Made by a program: the position numbers and the translations under genes
From: an uncultured Bacteroidales bacterium
GTDB taxonomy: Bacteria > Bacteroidota > Bacteroidia > Bacteroidales > Muribaculaceae
Reading direction: 5' to 3'
Length of the DNA stretch: 64,000 bases
Assembly (NCBI GenBank): GCA_902776955.1
Contig: CACYSG010000007.1
Coordinates: 20,673-84,672, forward strand
The notes under the pieces: generated by a model
Seen by the model: only the letters and a program-made list of their open reading frames with translations
What the model was told of the DNA's origin: nothing
Databases searched by the model: none
Shown: positions 36,173 through 45,521 of the stretch, in pieces
Layout of the letters: each line of letters begins with the position of its first letter
Numbering within the stretch: position 1 is the first letter of the stretch

Positions 36173-36177
36173 CCACT

Positions 36178-37638
36178 ATGAATGCGATAGAGGTAAACCA
36201 CGTGTCAAAGTCCTACGGCAAGGTCAAGGCGCTGGACGATGTATCGTTCACCGTGGGAAAAGGTGAGGTCTTCGGCCTCATCGGCCCCGACGGCGCCGGC
36301 AAAACGTCGATGTACCGCATCCTGTGCACCCTGCTCAAGCCGGGGCAGGGCAATGCGACGGTCGATGGCTTTGACGTCGTGCGGCAGATGACCGACATCC
36401 GCCGCAGGGTGGGATATATGCCGGGGAAATTCTCTCTCTATCAAGACCTGACGGTCCAGGAAAACTTGGAATTCTTCGCCACATTGTTCGGCACCACTGT
36501 CGAGGCTGGCTATGACACCATCAAGGCCATCTATAGCCAGATTGAGCGCTTCAGGGACCGCAAGACTGGGGCCCTGTCGGGTGGCATGAAGCAGAAACTC
36601 GCCCTGTGCTGTGCCCTGGTGCACCAGCCCAGCGTCCTCTTCCTCGACGAACCCACGACGGGCGTCGACCCCGTGTCGCGCAAGGAGTTTTGGGACATGC
36701 TCATCACCCTGAAGGAGAGCGGCATCACCATCATGGCATCAACGCCCTACCTTGACGAGGTGCGCCGCTGCGAGCGCGTGGCCTTCCTCGACCAGGGCAA
36801 GATAAGGGGCATCGGCACTCCCGACGAGATTCTGACCCGCTTTGCCGACATCTTCAACCCTCCCGGCATCGACCACGACCAGGGAAGCGAGGTCAAGGAC
36901 GAGAACGTGATTGAGGTGGAGCATCTAGTCAAGGCCTTCGGCTCGTTCCACGCCGTCGATGACATCAGCTTCGCCGTCAAGCGGGGCGAAATCTTCGGCT
37001 TCCTAGGCGCCAACGGTGCCGGCAAGACCACGGCGATGCACATGCTCACGGGCCTTAACCAGCCCACGAGCGGCACGGGCCGAGTGGCAGGCTACGACAT
37101 CCGCACCGAACACGAGCAGATCAAAAAGCACATCGGCTACATGAGTCAGCGCTTCTCGCTCTACGAGGACCTGACGGTGGCCGAGAACATCCGCCTCTTT
37201 GGCGGCATCTACGGCATGAACGACGCCGACATCGCACGCAAGACCGACGAAGTGCTCGAGCGACTCAGGTTTGCCGATCACAAGAACGACCTGGTGGGCT
37301 CTTTGCCGCTGGGCTGGAAACAGAAGTTGGCCTTCTCGGTCTCCATTTTCCATGAGCCGAGCATCGTGTTCCTGGACGAGCCCACCGGCGGAGTTGACCC
37401 CGCCACGCGGCGCCAGTTCTGGGAACTGATCTATGACGCCGCCGGCAGGGGCATCACCGTGTTTGTGACCACTCATTACATGGACGAGGCGGAATATTGC
37501 GACCGCATCTCGATCATGGTCGACGGCAAGATCAGTGCGATAGGGACACCGTCGCAGTTGAAGGAGAGGTTCCATCAACCTGATATGGAACATGTGTTCA
37601 TTTACCTGGCCCGTCAAGCGACCCGTAGCAGCGATTAA
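36178..37638 (+). CDS. ABC transporter ATPase with two fused nucleotide-binding domains (YbhF-like)
   Basis: The protein has 486 residues with two complete ABC ATPase domains. NBD1 has Walker A GPDGAGKTS, signature LSGGMKQK, and Walker B 'VLFLDEPTTGVDP'. NBD2 (from about residue 245) has Walker A GANGAGKTT, a shifted signature LPLGWKQK, and Walker B 'IVFLDEPTGGVDP'. The second signature form is also known in YbhF proteins, so it is probably not decay. It powers export together with the two permeases downstream. The probable substrate type is drug-like or cationic, as for the YbhFSR pump. Confidence 0.9.
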   Translation: MNAIEVNHVSKSYGKVKALDDVSFTVGKGEVFGLIGPDGAGKTSMYRILCTLLKPGQGNATVDGFDVVRQMTDIRRRVGYMPGKFSLYQDLTVQENLEFFATLFGTTVEAGYDTIKAIYSQIERFRDRKTGALSGGMKQKLALCCALVHQPSVLFLDEPTTGVDPVSRKEFWDMLITLKESGITIMASTPYLDEVRRCERVAFLDQGKIRGIGTPDEILTRFADIFNPPGIDHDQGSEVKDENVIEVEHLVKAFGSFHAVDDISFAVKRGEIFGFLGANGAGKTTAMHMLTGLNQPTSGTGRVAGYDIRTEHEQIKKHIGYMSQRFSLYEDLTVAENIRLFGGIYGMNDADIARKTDEVLERLRFADHKNDLVGSLPLGWKQKLAFSVSIFHEPSIVFLDEPTGGVDPATRRQFWELIYDAAGRGITVFVTTHYMDEAEYCDRISIMVDGKISAIGTPSQLKERFHQPDMEHVFIYLARQATRSSD

Positions 37639-37644
37639 CTCATT

Positions 37645-38703
37645 ATGAAGCAGTTCATCTCATTCATCATCAAGGAGTCCAAGCACATTGTGCGCGACAA
37701 GCGCACGATGCTCATCCTCTTCGGTATGCCCATCGTGCTGATGCTCATCTTCGGGTTCGCCATCACGACCGACGTGCGCAACGTGCGCACCGTGGTGGTC
37801 ACTTCGTCGTTGGACCATCTCACCCAGAGGGCGGTCGAGAGGCTTGCCGCATCCGAGTATTTCACGATCACCGCCTCTGTCGCCACACCTCAAGACGCCG
37901 AACGGCTGATACGTGGACAGAAGGCCGACCTCGCCATCGTCTTCAGTCCCGACTTCGCCTCCAAGCGCCAGGGCATGCAATTCATCGTCGACGGTGCCGA
38001 CCCCAACATGGCGCAGCAGTGGACCAACTATGCCACCGCCGTCATCGCCAATGCCGACGCGTCGCTGGTCAACAGCAAGATGCTCTACAATCCCCAGATG
38101 AGGTCGGCCTACAACTTCGTGCCCGCCATCATGGGTATGCTGCTCATGCTCGTGTGTGCGATGATGACGTCCATCTCGATTGTGCGCGAGAAGGAGAAGG
38201 GCACGATGGAGGTGCTGCTCGTCTCGCCCGTCAAGCCGTTGATGATTATCGTCGCCAAGGCGATTCCCTATCTGGTGCTCGCCTTTGCCATCCTCACGAC
38301 CATCCTGCTCATGGGGCGCTATGTGCTCGGGGTGCCGCTGCAGGGCTCCATCGTTTGGATCTACGTGGTCAGCACCATCTACATCCTGCTCGCCCTGTCG
38401 CTGGGGTTGCTCATCAGCAACATAGCGACCAGCCAGCTGATGGCATTGCTGCTGTCGGCGATGGTGTTGCTCGTCCCCATCGTGATGCTCAGCGGCATGC
38501 TGTTCCCTGTCGAGTCCATGCCGCCGGTGCTGCAATGGATATCGGCCATCGTTCCGCCGCGCTATTACATCCAGGCGATGCGCAAACTGATGATTATGGG
38601 CGTGGGTATCGGCGAGGTCCTGCGCGAGGTGGTCATCCTCACTGCGATGACGGTCCTGTTGCTGGCCGTGTCCCTGCTGAAATTCAAAACCCGACTGGAA
38701 TAA
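37645..38703 (+). CDS. ABC-2 type permease (YbhS-like)
   Basis: The protein has 352 residues. One N-terminal helix ('TMLILFGMPIVLMLIFGFAI') is followed by a large periplasmic domain (about 45-165). Then come five hydrophobic helices with the conserved 'SIVREKEKGTMEVLLVSPVKP' loop, which couples to the ATPase. This is the ABC-2 (DrrB/YbhS) layout. It begins 6 bases after the ATPase gene. Confidence 0.88.
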   Translation: MKQFISFIIKESKHIVRDKRTMLILFGMPIVLMLIFGFAITTDVRNVRTVVVTSSLDHLTQRAVERLAASEYFTITASVATPQDAERLIRGQKADLAIVFSPDFASKRQGMQFIVDGADPNMAQQWTNYATAVIANADASLVNSKMLYNPQMRSAYNFVPAIMGMLLMLVCAMMTSISIVREKEKGTMEVLLVSPVKPLMIIVAKAIPYLVLAFAILTTILLMGRYVLGVPLQGSIVWIYVVSTIYILLALSLGLLISNIATSQLMALLLSAMVLLVPIVMLSGMLFPVESMPPVLQWISAIVPPRYYIQAMRKLMIMGVGIGEVLREVVILTAMTVLLLAVSLLKFKTRLE

Positions 38704-38713
38704 GCGCATTGCC

Positions 38714-39799
38714 ATGACACTAAAATATCTCATACAGAAGGAATTCCTGCAGATTCGCCGTAATGCGTTCCTGCCGCGCCTTATCGTCATTTTCCCCATC
38801 ATGATGATGTGTGTGATGCCGTGGGTGATGAACATGGAGGTCAAGAACATCGTCGTGGAAGTAGTCGACAATGACCACTCCACACTGTCGCAGCGGCTTG
38901 TCCAGAGCATCGAGGCAAGCAACTATTTCATCTTCAACGGCCTCCAGCCCACCTATCAGGCTGCGCTCAAGGACATCGAGACCAGCAAGGCCGACATGGT
39001 GCTCGTCATTCCCCAGGACTATAGCCGCGACCTCACCAACGGCGCCCATCCCCAAGTGCTCATCGCCGCCAATGCGGTGAACGGCACCAAGGGGGCCATG
39101 GGCAACGCCTACCTGTCGCAAATCGTCACGGCAACCGTCAACCCCGACGTCGCCGACATCCAGTCGCGCGTCTCGACCCTGTTTCTCTACAACAAGCGCC
39201 TTAACTACAAGGTGTTCATGATTCCCGCCCTGCTGGCCATCGTGATGATGCTGATGTGCGGCTTCCTGCCCACGCTCAACATTGTGGGCGAGAAGGAGGC
39301 GGGCACCATCGAGCAGATCAACGTCACCCCCGTGCCCAAATGGGCCTTCATCCTCGCCAAACTCATCCCCTACTGGCTGATTGCCCTGTTTGTCATCGTG
39401 GTGTGCCTGATCCTGTCGTGGCTCATCTATGGCATCACCTGCCAGGGGCCCTTGTGGCTCGTGTTCGTGCTGGCGATGCCGCTGGCGCTGTTCTGGAGCT
39501 CATTCGGGCTCATCATCAGCAACTACAGCGACACGATGCAGCAGGCCATCTTTGTGATGTGGTTCTTTGTCGTGATGATGCTACTGCTGAGCGGCCTGTT
39601 CACCCCCACCCGCTCGATGCCCGACTGGGCCTATGCCACGACCTATATCAACCCGATGCACTACTTTATCGACGGCATCCGCACCGTCTTTGTCCGCGGC
39701 GGCGGCATGCAGAGCATACTCCACCAAGTGCTGGCCCTGTGCGGCATCTCGGGTGTGATGGCTTGCTGGGCGGTCATGAGCTACCGCAAAAATTCATGA
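38714..39799 (+). CDS. ABC-2 type permease (YbhR-like)
   Basis: The protein has 361 residues with the same architecture as its neighbour: N-terminal helix, periplasmic domain and five helices, with 'NIVGEKEAGTIEQINVTPVPKW' as the ATPase contact loop. It ends with 'MHYFIDGIRTVFVRGGG', a frequent sequence near the last helix of this family. It starts 10 bases after the other permease gene. The two probably form a heterodimer. Confidence 0.88.
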   Translation: MTLKYLIQKEFLQIRRNAFLPRLIVIFPIMMMCVMPWVMNMEVKNIVVEVVDNDHSTLSQRLVQSIEASNYFIFNGLQPTYQAALKDIETSKADMVLVIPQDYSRDLTNGAHPQVLIAANAVNGTKGAMGNAYLSQIVTATVNPDVADIQSRVSTLFLYNKRLNYKVFMIPALLAIVMMLMCGFLPTLNIVGEKEAGTIEQINVTPVPKWAFILAKLIPYWLIALFVIVVCLILSWLIYGITCQGPLWLVFVLAMPLALFWSSFGLIISNYSDTMQQAIFVMWFFVVMMLLLSGLFTPTRSMPDWAYATTYINPMHYFIDGIRTVFVRGGGMQSILHQVLALCGISGVMACWAVMSYRKNS

Positions 39800-39884
39800 T
39801 ACTCAGCCCGCTCAATTCCACCTTTCAGCAGAACAGCTTGTAGCGTTAATGAGATTGCTTTATCAAAAAAAATTGCTGAAATCG

Positions 39885-39915
39885 TTGATTATTAACGGAA
39901 TTTGATATACCTTTG
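39885..39915 (+). promoter_or_regulatory. Bacteroidetes-type promoter for yceD-rpmF-fabH
   Basis: TTG (39885-39887), 20 nt, TACCTTTG (39908-39915), 26 bases before the ATG at 39942. Confidence 0.7.
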
Positions 39916-39941
39916 TGGCGCTTTAACGAAAATTTCAGGTA

Positions 39942-40487
39942 ATGGTAGATGCTTTGAAGTTGAAAATCAAGACGTTACCATTTGGCACTCATGCGATTGA
40001 GTGTCATGTGGACGGGTCGTTTTTTGATACCGAAGAGCAAACTGACGTCCGCCGAGCCGATGTTGATGTTACTGTCGAAGTGACCCGCAAGAGCGAGACG
40101 ACGTTCCACCTGGAGATCTCTTGCCGCGGAACGGTAACAACAAGCTGCGACCGCTGTCTTGAAGATCTGGATTTGCCGGTGGATGTGTCCTATTGCCTGA
40201 ACGTTGAGCAGCTGGGCACCGAGCTTGACGACAGCAACGACGAGCTCCTGATCGTGCCATCGGACTGGCGAGAGCTGGATACCGCACCTCTGGTGCGCGA
40301 CACCGTGTTACTCGCCCTGCCGATGACGCACTGTCATGAAGACGAGTCGCAATGCAACGCCACCATGCTCGAGATGCTCGACACCCATCTCGTCGAGGCC
40401 GTCCCCGACGCTGATGACACCGAGAGAGATACCGCAGCCACCGACCCTCGCTGGGAGGCGCTGAGGAAGTTGAAAGATGAACAATAA
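39942..40487 (+). CDS. yceD: YceD/DUF177-family protein
   Basis: The protein has 181 residues. The DUF177 pattern is 'ISCRGTVTTSCDRCLEDLDLPVDVSYCLNVEQ', a strand-rich core with a CxxC pair, and a C-terminal acidic part. The family lies beside rpmF in most bacteria and is linked to 23S rRNA metabolism. The gene is 21 bases ahead of rpmF and shares its promoter, so ribosome synthesis and lipid synthesis (fabH) are coupled here. Confidence 0.85.
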   Translation: MVDALKLKIKTLPFGTHAIECHVDGSFFDTEEQTDVRRADVDVTVEVTRKSETTFHLEISCRGTVTTSCDRCLEDLDLPVDVSYCLNVEQLGTELDDSNDELLIVPSDWRELDTAPLVRDTVLLALPMTHCHEDESQCNATMLEMLDTHLVEAVPDADDTERDTAATDPRWEALRKLKDEQ

Positions 40488-40508
40488 CTTTTAAATAACA
40501 ACAAGAAA

Positions 40509-40691
40509 ATGGCACATCCTAAAAGAAGACAGTCAAAGACCCGTACCGCAAAGCGCCGCACCCATGATGTGGCCGTGGCTCCGACCATCGCTCAGTGCAG
40601 CAACTGTGGCGCATGGCATGTTTATCACACCGTATGTCCCGAGTGCGGTTACTACCGTGGCCGGAACGTGATGAACAAGGAGGAAGCCTAA
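40509..40691 (+). CDS. rpmF: Ribosomal protein L32
   Basis: The protein has 60 residues. 'MAHPKRRQSKTRTAKRRTH' is the basic N-terminus of L32. CxxC pairs (CSNCG, CPECG) form a zinc ribbon, so this is the zinc-binding type. It sits between yceD and fabH, the usual order, with plsX missing from between rpmF and fabH. Confidence 0.95.
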   Translation: MAHPKRRQSKTRTAKRRTHDVAVAPTIAQCSNCGAWHVYHTVCPECGYYRGRNVMNKEEA

Positions 40692-40855
40692 ATCCGCTAC
40701 GGTGACGACCCCAGCGATTGCTGTGGGCTCACAAAGTGATTTTAATGCGCAACGAGATATCCTGAATGGGCTGAAACGCAGATTTTGTTCAATCTCATTT
40801 GGGATATTGACTTTACAAAACACCTCATTATTAAGAAAGGAACGCTTTCAAGCTT

Positions 40856-41839
40856 ATGCTGAACGCAAAGATTACAGGTATTGCGTCTTATCTGCCCGAT
40901 GACGTGTTGGACAATGAGATGCTGTCCCAAATGGTCGACACCAACGACGAGTGGATCACCACCCGCGTGGGTGTGAAAGAGCGTCGCATCCTGAAGAAGC
41001 CCGTGGGCTCGTCATGGATGGGAATCCAGGCGGTGAACAAACTCCTCGAGGAGACCGGCACCGACCGCGACGACATCGACCTGCTTATCTGCCCGACTTC
41101 CAACCCCGACTACCGCTTCCCCTCGACGGCATCGGTAATCGCTCATGGAGTGGGCATCGAGAAGAAGTGCTACGCCTATGACATCCAGGCCGCCTGCGCC
41201 GGTTTCCTTGTCGGACTCTACGAGGCTACGGCCTACATCCGCGCCGGCATCTACAAGAAGGTCATCGTCGTCTCGGCCGAAAAGATGTCAAGCATGGTCG
41301 ATTACAACGACCGCGCCACTTGCCCCCTGTTTGGTGACGCTGCAGCCTGCATGCTGCTCGAGCCCACCGAGGAGAACATCGGCGTGATGGATGGTATCTT
41401 CCATGTCGACGGCTCAGGCCTCGAGCACCTGGTCTATAAGGCCGGCGGCTCGGCCCTGCGCACCAGCCACGAGACGGTCGACGCCAACTTCCACTGTGTT
41501 TATCAGGAAGGTCGCGCCGTTTACCGTCATGCGGTAATCGACATGCTCACCTCGAGCAAGGACGTGATGAAGCGCAACGGCTTGACGAACGACAATATCG
41601 ATTGGTTCGTTCCTCACCAGGCCAACCTGCGCATCATCGAGGCCGTTGGCGCCCGACTGGGCATCGACGAGAGCAAGGTGATGGTCAACATCGAGAACCG
41701 CGGCAACACCAGTGCCGCCAGCATTCCGCTGTGTCTCGATGAGAACAAGGACCGCATCAAGAAGGGAGACAAACTGGTTCTCACCGCTTTTGGTGCAGGA
41801 TTCACCTGGGGCGCCCTCTACATCATCTGGTCGCTATAA
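40856..41839 (+). CDS. fabH: 3-oxoacyl-[ACP] synthase III
   Basis: The enzyme condenses acetyl-CoA or branched acyl-CoA with malonyl-ACP to start fatty acid synthesis. It has 327 residues. Catalytic Cys114 lies in 'QAACAGFLVG', His254 in 'VPHQANLR' and Asn284 in 'NRGNTSAAS'. Length is standard. It lies 164 bases after rpmF, and the gap shows no separate promoter, so it is probably in the same operon. Confidence 0.95.
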   Translation: MLNAKITGIASYLPDDVLDNEMLSQMVDTNDEWITTRVGVKERRILKKPVGSSWMGIQAVNKLLEETGTDRDDIDLLICPTSNPDYRFPSTASVIAHGVGIEKKCYAYDIQAACAGFLVGLYEATAYIRAGIYKKVIVVSAEKMSSMVDYNDRATCPLFGDAAACMLLEPTEENIGVMDGIFHVDGSGLEHLVYKAGGSALRTSHETVDANFHCVYQEGRAVYRHAVIDMLTSSKDVMKRNGLTNDNIDWFVPHQANLRIIEAVGARLGIDESKVMVNIENRGNTSAASIPLCLDENKDRIKKGDKLVLTAFGAGFTWGALYIIWSL

Positions 41840-41859
41840 AGCGAACAGACACATTACCT

Positions 41860-41912
41860 GAAGCATCACTACTCACGAGTGTAACAACACATACAGGGGG
41901 TAGCGATGCTTC
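41860..41912 (+). terminator. Hairpin after fabH
   Basis: GAAGCATCACTAC (41860-41872) pairs with GTAGCGATGCTTC (41900-41912) with one mismatch. There is no marked T tract, so it may also be an RNA end protector. Confidence 0.45.
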
Positions 41913-41950
41913 TTGATAGAATCAACTAAAGGGAGCAGAGAGAGAGAAGA

Positions 41951-42029
41951 GTTAAGAGATAAGAGTTAATAGTTAATAGTTAACTGGCTAAAGGCTAACG
42001 GCTAACGGCTAATGGCTATAAGCTAAAAC
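41951..42029. repeat. Degenerate heptamer repeat tract (GTTAAnn / GCTAAnn)
   Basis: About eleven units of 7 bases with the core TAA run up to just before the ATG of era: first GTTAAGA/GTTAATA types, then GCTAAAG, GCTAACG (twice) and GCTAATG. This tract leaves little room for a conventional promoter. Confidence 0.65.
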
Positions 42030-42038
42030 CAAAGTAAT

Positions 42039-42920
42039 ATGCATCGAGCAGGATTTGTCAACATCGTGGGGAATCCCAACGTGGGAAAATCGACACTGAG
42101 CAACCGCCTGGTGGGCGAGCGCCTGTCCATCATCACGAGCAAGGCCCAGACGACGCGTCACCGCATCATGGGAATCGTTAACGGAGAGGATTACCAGATC
42201 GTGTTCAGCGACACGCCTGGTGTGCTCAAGCCCAAATTCAGGCTGCAGCAGAGCATGCTTGAATACTCCACCGGAGCGCTCGTCGATGCCGACGTGCTGC
42301 TCTACGTGACCGACGTGATCGAGACGCCTACCAAGAATCAGGACTTCCTTGACCGCGTTGCCAGGGAGAAAATCCCCATTCTCTTGATCATCAACAAGAT
42401 CGACCTGCTCAAGGGCAATGACGACCTGTTGCGCATCATCGACCAGTGGAAGGAGTTGCTGCCCAATGCCGAGGTGTTCCCTACCAGTGCGCTGGAGAAC
42501 TTCAACGTGGACAATATCATGAAGCGCATCGTCGAGCTGTTGCCCGAGAGTCCGCCCTACTTCGGCAAAGACGCTCTGACTGACCGCAGCAGCCGCTTCT
42601 TTGTGACCGAGATCGTGCGCGAGAAGATTCTGTTGACCTATGACAAGGAGGTTCCCTATGCCACCCAGGTGATTGTGGAGAAATTTGACGAGAGCGACAA
42701 TGCCATCCACATCATGGCGGTGATTTATGTCGAGCGTGACAGCCAAAAGGGGATTATCATCGGCCATCAGGGCAAGAAGCTCAAGCGCGTGGGCATGTTG
42801 GCCCGCAAGGACATCGAGACTTTCTTTGAGAAAAGGGTGTTCCTGGAACTCTATGTCAAAGTCGAGAAGGACTGGCGCAACCAGGAGAACAAGCTCCGCG
42901 CCTTCGGCTATATCGAGTAA
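42039..42920 (+). CDS. era: GTPase Era
   Basis: Era binds 16S rRNA and helps assemble the small ribosomal subunit. It has 293 residues. The G motifs are clear: G1 GNPNVGKST, G3 DTPG, G4 NKID. The C-terminal KH domain has 'YVERDSQKGIIIGHQGKKLKRVG'. Length is normal. It is followed by der after 69 bases, across another heptamer repeat tract. Confidence 0.95.
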   Translation: MHRAGFVNIVGNPNVGKSTLSNRLVGERLSIITSKAQTTRHRIMGIVNGEDYQIVFSDTPGVLKPKFRLQQSMLEYSTGALVDADVLLYVTDVIETPTKNQDFLDRVAREKIPILLIINKIDLLKGNDDLLRIIDQWKELLPNAEVFPTSALENFNVDNIMKRIVELLPESPPYFGKDALTDRSSRFFVTEIVREKILLTYDKEVPYATQVIVEKFDESDNAIHIMAVIYVERDSQKGIIIGHQGKKLKRVGMLARKDIETFFEKRVFLELYVKVEKDWRNQENKLRAFGYIE

Positions 42921-42950
42921 ACAACAACAAGAATATTTTACTAACCGCTA

Positions 42951-42979
42951 ATAGCTAATGGCTAATAGCTGACAGCTTT
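42951..42979. repeat. Short CTAAnnn heptamer tract before der
   Basis: Units CTAACCG, CTAATAG, CTAATGG, CTAATAG and a degenerate fifth fill the gap between era and der. Confidence 0.55.
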
Positions 42980-42989
42980 AATAAACATT

Positions 42990-44303
42990 ATGGGACGACT
43001 AGTAGCAATCGTTGGAAGGCCCAACGTGGGCAAATCAACGCTGTTCAACCGCCTGACGCAAACGCGTGCCGCCATCGTGAACGACACGAGCGGTACCACG
43101 CGCGACCGCCAGTACGGCAAGATGGAATGGAACGGCATGGAGATGTCTGTCGTCGATACCGGCGGCTGGGTAGTGAACAGCGAGGACATCTTTGAGGAAG
43201 AAATCAACAAGCAGGTGCAACTGGCCATCGAGGAGGCCGACGTGATTCTGTTTGTCGTGGACATCAAGAACGGCATCACCGACCTTGACGACCATGTGGC
43301 AGACATCCTGCGCCGCACGTCCAAGCCCGTGATTGTCGTGGCCAACAAGGACGACAACAACCAGGCAATGTATGCCGAGGCCGAGTTCTACTCCCTGGGA
43401 CTGGGGCAGCCATTCTCCATCTCGGCGGTCAACGGCAACGGCACGGGCGACCTGCTCGACGAGGTAGTGAAAAAAATGCCCGCCAAGGGCGAGGAGACGC
43501 TCGACGAGGAGCTGCCCCGCTTTGCCATCGTGGGACGTCCCAACGCCGGGAAATCCTCGTTGGTCAACTCGCTGATGGACGAGGAGCGCAACATCGTCAC
43601 CGACATTGCCGGCACGACGCGCGACAGCATCTACTCGCGCTACAACAAGTTCGGCTTCGACTTCTACCTGGTCGACACCGCCGGCATCCGCAAGAAGAAC
43701 AAGGTCAACGAGGACATCGAGTATTACTCGGTGCTGCGCTCGATACGTGCCATCGAGAACAGCGACGTGTGCATCCTGCTGATTGACGCCACACGCGGCA
43801 TCGAGTCACAGGACGTGAACATCTTCTCGATTATCCAGAAGAACCGCAAGGGTCTCGTCGTGCTCGTGAACAAGTGGGATGTCGCCGCCGACAAGTCGCA
43901 GAAGGCCTTTGACCACTTCGAGGCGACAATCAGGGACCGTTTCGCACCGTTCACCGACTTCCCCATCATCTTTGGCTCGGCCTTGACCAAGCAGCGCATC
44001 CACAAGGTCCTGCAAACGGCCATCGAGGTGAACAACAACCGCCGCATCACCATCCCGACCAACCAACTGAACAACATCCTACAGGCCGACATCACGGCGT
44101 TCCCGCCGCCTGCAGTCAAGGGAAAATATGTGAAAATCAAGTACATCACGATGCTCAAGGGAGCCTATGTGCCCACGTTCATCTTCTTCTGCAACCTGCC
44201 GCAGTGGATCAAGGACCCCTACAAGCGCTACCTGGAGAACAAGATTCGCGAGCACTGGAACCTTCACGGCACCCCCATCAACCTGTTCTTCCGCGAGAAA
44301 TAA
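42990..44303 (+). CDS. der: GTPase Der (EngA)
   Basis: Der has two consecutive GTPase domains and promotes 50S ribosome assembly. It has 437 residues. Domain 1 has '[12 protein letters not shown]', DTGG and 'NKDD'; domain 2 has '[12 protein letters not shown]', DTAGI and 'NKWD'. The C-terminal KH-like domain ends with '[24 protein letters not shown]', typical of Der. Co-location with era is unusual outside Bacteroidetes but common within it. Confidence 0.95.
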   Translation: MGRLVAIVGRPNVGKSTLFNRLTQTRAAIVNDTSGTTRDRQYGKMEWNGMEMSVVDTGGWVVNSEDIFEEEINKQVQLAIEEADVILFVVDIKNGITDLDDHVADILRRTSKPVIVVANKDDNNQAMYAEAEFYSLGLGQPFSISAVNGNGTGDLLDEVVKKMPAKGEETLDEELPRFAIVGRPNAGKSSLVNSLMDEERNIVTDIAGTTRDSIYSRYNKFGFDFYLVDTAGIRKKNKVNEDIEYYSVLRSIRAIENSDVCILLIDATRGIESQDVNIFSIIQKNRKGLVVLVNKWDVAADKSQKAFDHFEATIRDRFAPFTDFPIIFGSALTKQRIHKVLQTAIEVNNNRRITIPTNQLNNILQADITAFPPPAVKGKYVKIKYITMLKGAYVPTFIFFCNLPQWIKDPYKRYLENKIREHWNLHGTPINLFFREK

Positions 44304-44464
44304 ACACGTTGAGACGGGGATTTCCCGACCTGGGGCAGAGCACAATTGATAAATCTCATAAACTGCCCAAAAACCATAATGGCCGCAAGTTGCTGAAAAA
44401 TAGCGATTTGCGGCCATTTTCTGAGAAAATTAAGTATGAATATTCAAAAAAAGTACCCGAAAAA

Positions 44465-44497
44465 TTTGGTTCATTAGAAATATTCTTATTACCTTTG
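44465..44497 (+). promoter_or_regulatory. Bacteroidetes-type promoter without a following annotated gene
   Basis: TTTG (44465-44468), 21 nt, TACCTTTG (44490-44497). It would start a transcript near 44504 that ends at the terminator 44647-44700, with no protein gene of normal size in between. Confidence 0.6.
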
Positions 44498-44503
44498 CAG
44501 TGT

Positions 44504-44700
44504 TAAATAACTGACACATTGTTTTCAACAATTCATCAAGAATTATTTATCCATACATTAGGCAACAAACAACAAGAACATATATACTTGAATTTTGGTT
44601 ATGAAGATGGTGTGCTTTTGTGAAAAAGTGCACTTTCGCTTTCTATAAGGGTCAACTTCCGCCTCCTGGTGAGTCAACGGGCTTGACCCTTACTTTTTTT
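44504..44700 (+). ncRNA. Candidate small RNA or leader transcript of about 195 nt
   Basis: The interval is bounded by a good promoter and a terminator (AAGGGTCAA, 44647-44655, with TTGACCCTT, 44683-44691, then ACTTTTTTT). A 15-codon frame at 44601-44648 (MKMVCFCEKVHFRFL) ends in the foot of the terminator hairpin, as a leader peptide would. Either reading, sRNA or attenuation leader, is possible. The next gene has its own promoter. I could not assign an Rfam family. Confidence 0.4.
44647..44700 (+). terminator. Rho-independent terminator with long T run
   Basis: A 9-bp stem (44647-44655 and 44683-44691) is followed by ACTTTTTTT. Confidence 0.7.
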
Positions 44701-44726
44701 GCCGTGAAAAATTTGGAGGGGGAACG

Positions 44727-44756
44727 TTGACGAGTGAAAACTATTTATTACCTTTG
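44727..44756 (+). promoter_or_regulatory. Bacteroidetes-type promoter for the coiled-coil protein gene
   Basis: TTG (44727-44729), 19 nt, TACCTTTG (44749-44756), 33 bases before the ATG at 44790. Confidence 0.65.
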
Positions 44757-44789
44757 CAACAGTTACAAACCCAAAAACGTGTGGACGCT

Positions 44790-45482
44790 ATGAACAAATT
44801 CAAAGTGCTGGTCATCTCACTGACCGTAATGATTATCGCCGCCATGACGCCGTGTGCCATGGCACAGGATGTGCAACAACTCGAAAAAGACATCGAGCAG
44901 CACGAGAAGAACATCCAGGAAAAAGAAGCGGCAATCAAGGAGTTGGAAACCAAAATCGACGAGTTGAAGTCACAACTCAAGGAATTGGAGAACCAGAAAA
45001 AGGCGCTCGAGAAAGAAGTGAAAAACGAGACAAAACTGCGCAAGGACAAGTTCACGACACGCGACGAGCTGGTCTATGACCAGGAAATCGTCGACGTGCT
45101 TTACAACCCCTACAACAAGTCCGACGTGGAAGAGGCGCTCAAGAGCTTCGAGGGCATGGAAACCAAGGACGTGATGAAGAAAAAGGAACTGGTTTCAAAA
45201 TACGGCGAGTACACCAAGAATCTCAAGGAGTTCATGGAGAAACAGAAGGCCGTCCTGGCCAAGGCAAGATGGGCCTACCAGGCTTCGACCAGCGACATCT
45301 ACAAGAAGTTTGAGAAGGAGCTGAAGGGAACCAAGTACTGGAAGATCTACAACAAGAAGGAAAAGAACGAGAGCATCGACTATCTGGACCGCGTGATGGA
45401 CAAGATCATGCTCTTCAAGAACAACGGCCTGAAGGACGAACGCCAGTTCAACGAAATCCTCAACATGCTCTACGCCGACTAA
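44790..45482 (+). CDS. Periplasmic coiled-coil protein
   Basis: The protein has 230 residues from ATG 44790, chosen because it opens a signal peptide (MNKFKVLVISLTVMIIAAMTPCAMA). Residues about 28-85 are a strong coiled coil with heptads (EKDIEQHEKNIQEKEAAIKE and similar). The rest is helical and very rich in lysine. No enzymatic motif is seen. It resembles small periplasmic coiled-coil proteins of Bacteroidales of unknown function. It is followed after 39 bases by the next envelope gene. Confidence 0.7.
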   Translation: MNKFKVLVISLTVMIIAAMTPCAMAQDVQQLEKDIEQHEKNIQEKEAAIKELETKIDELKSQLKELENQKKALEKEVKNETKLRKDKFTTRDELVYDQEIVDVLYNPYNKSDVEEALKSFEGMETKDVMKKKELVSKYGEYTKNLKEFMEKQKAVLAKARWAYQASTSDIYKKFEKELKGTKYWKIYNKKEKNESIDYLDRVMDKIMLFKNNGLKDERQFNEILNMLYAD

Positions 45483-45521
45483 AACCGCCGCCTATAGCGC
45501 AACTCAAACCCGCTTGCCAAT

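Noticed and set aside
36915-37638. Decay of the second ATPase domain because of the LPLGWKQ signature
   Set aside because: This signature form is usual in the second domain of YbhF-type proteins and the Walker motifs are intact.
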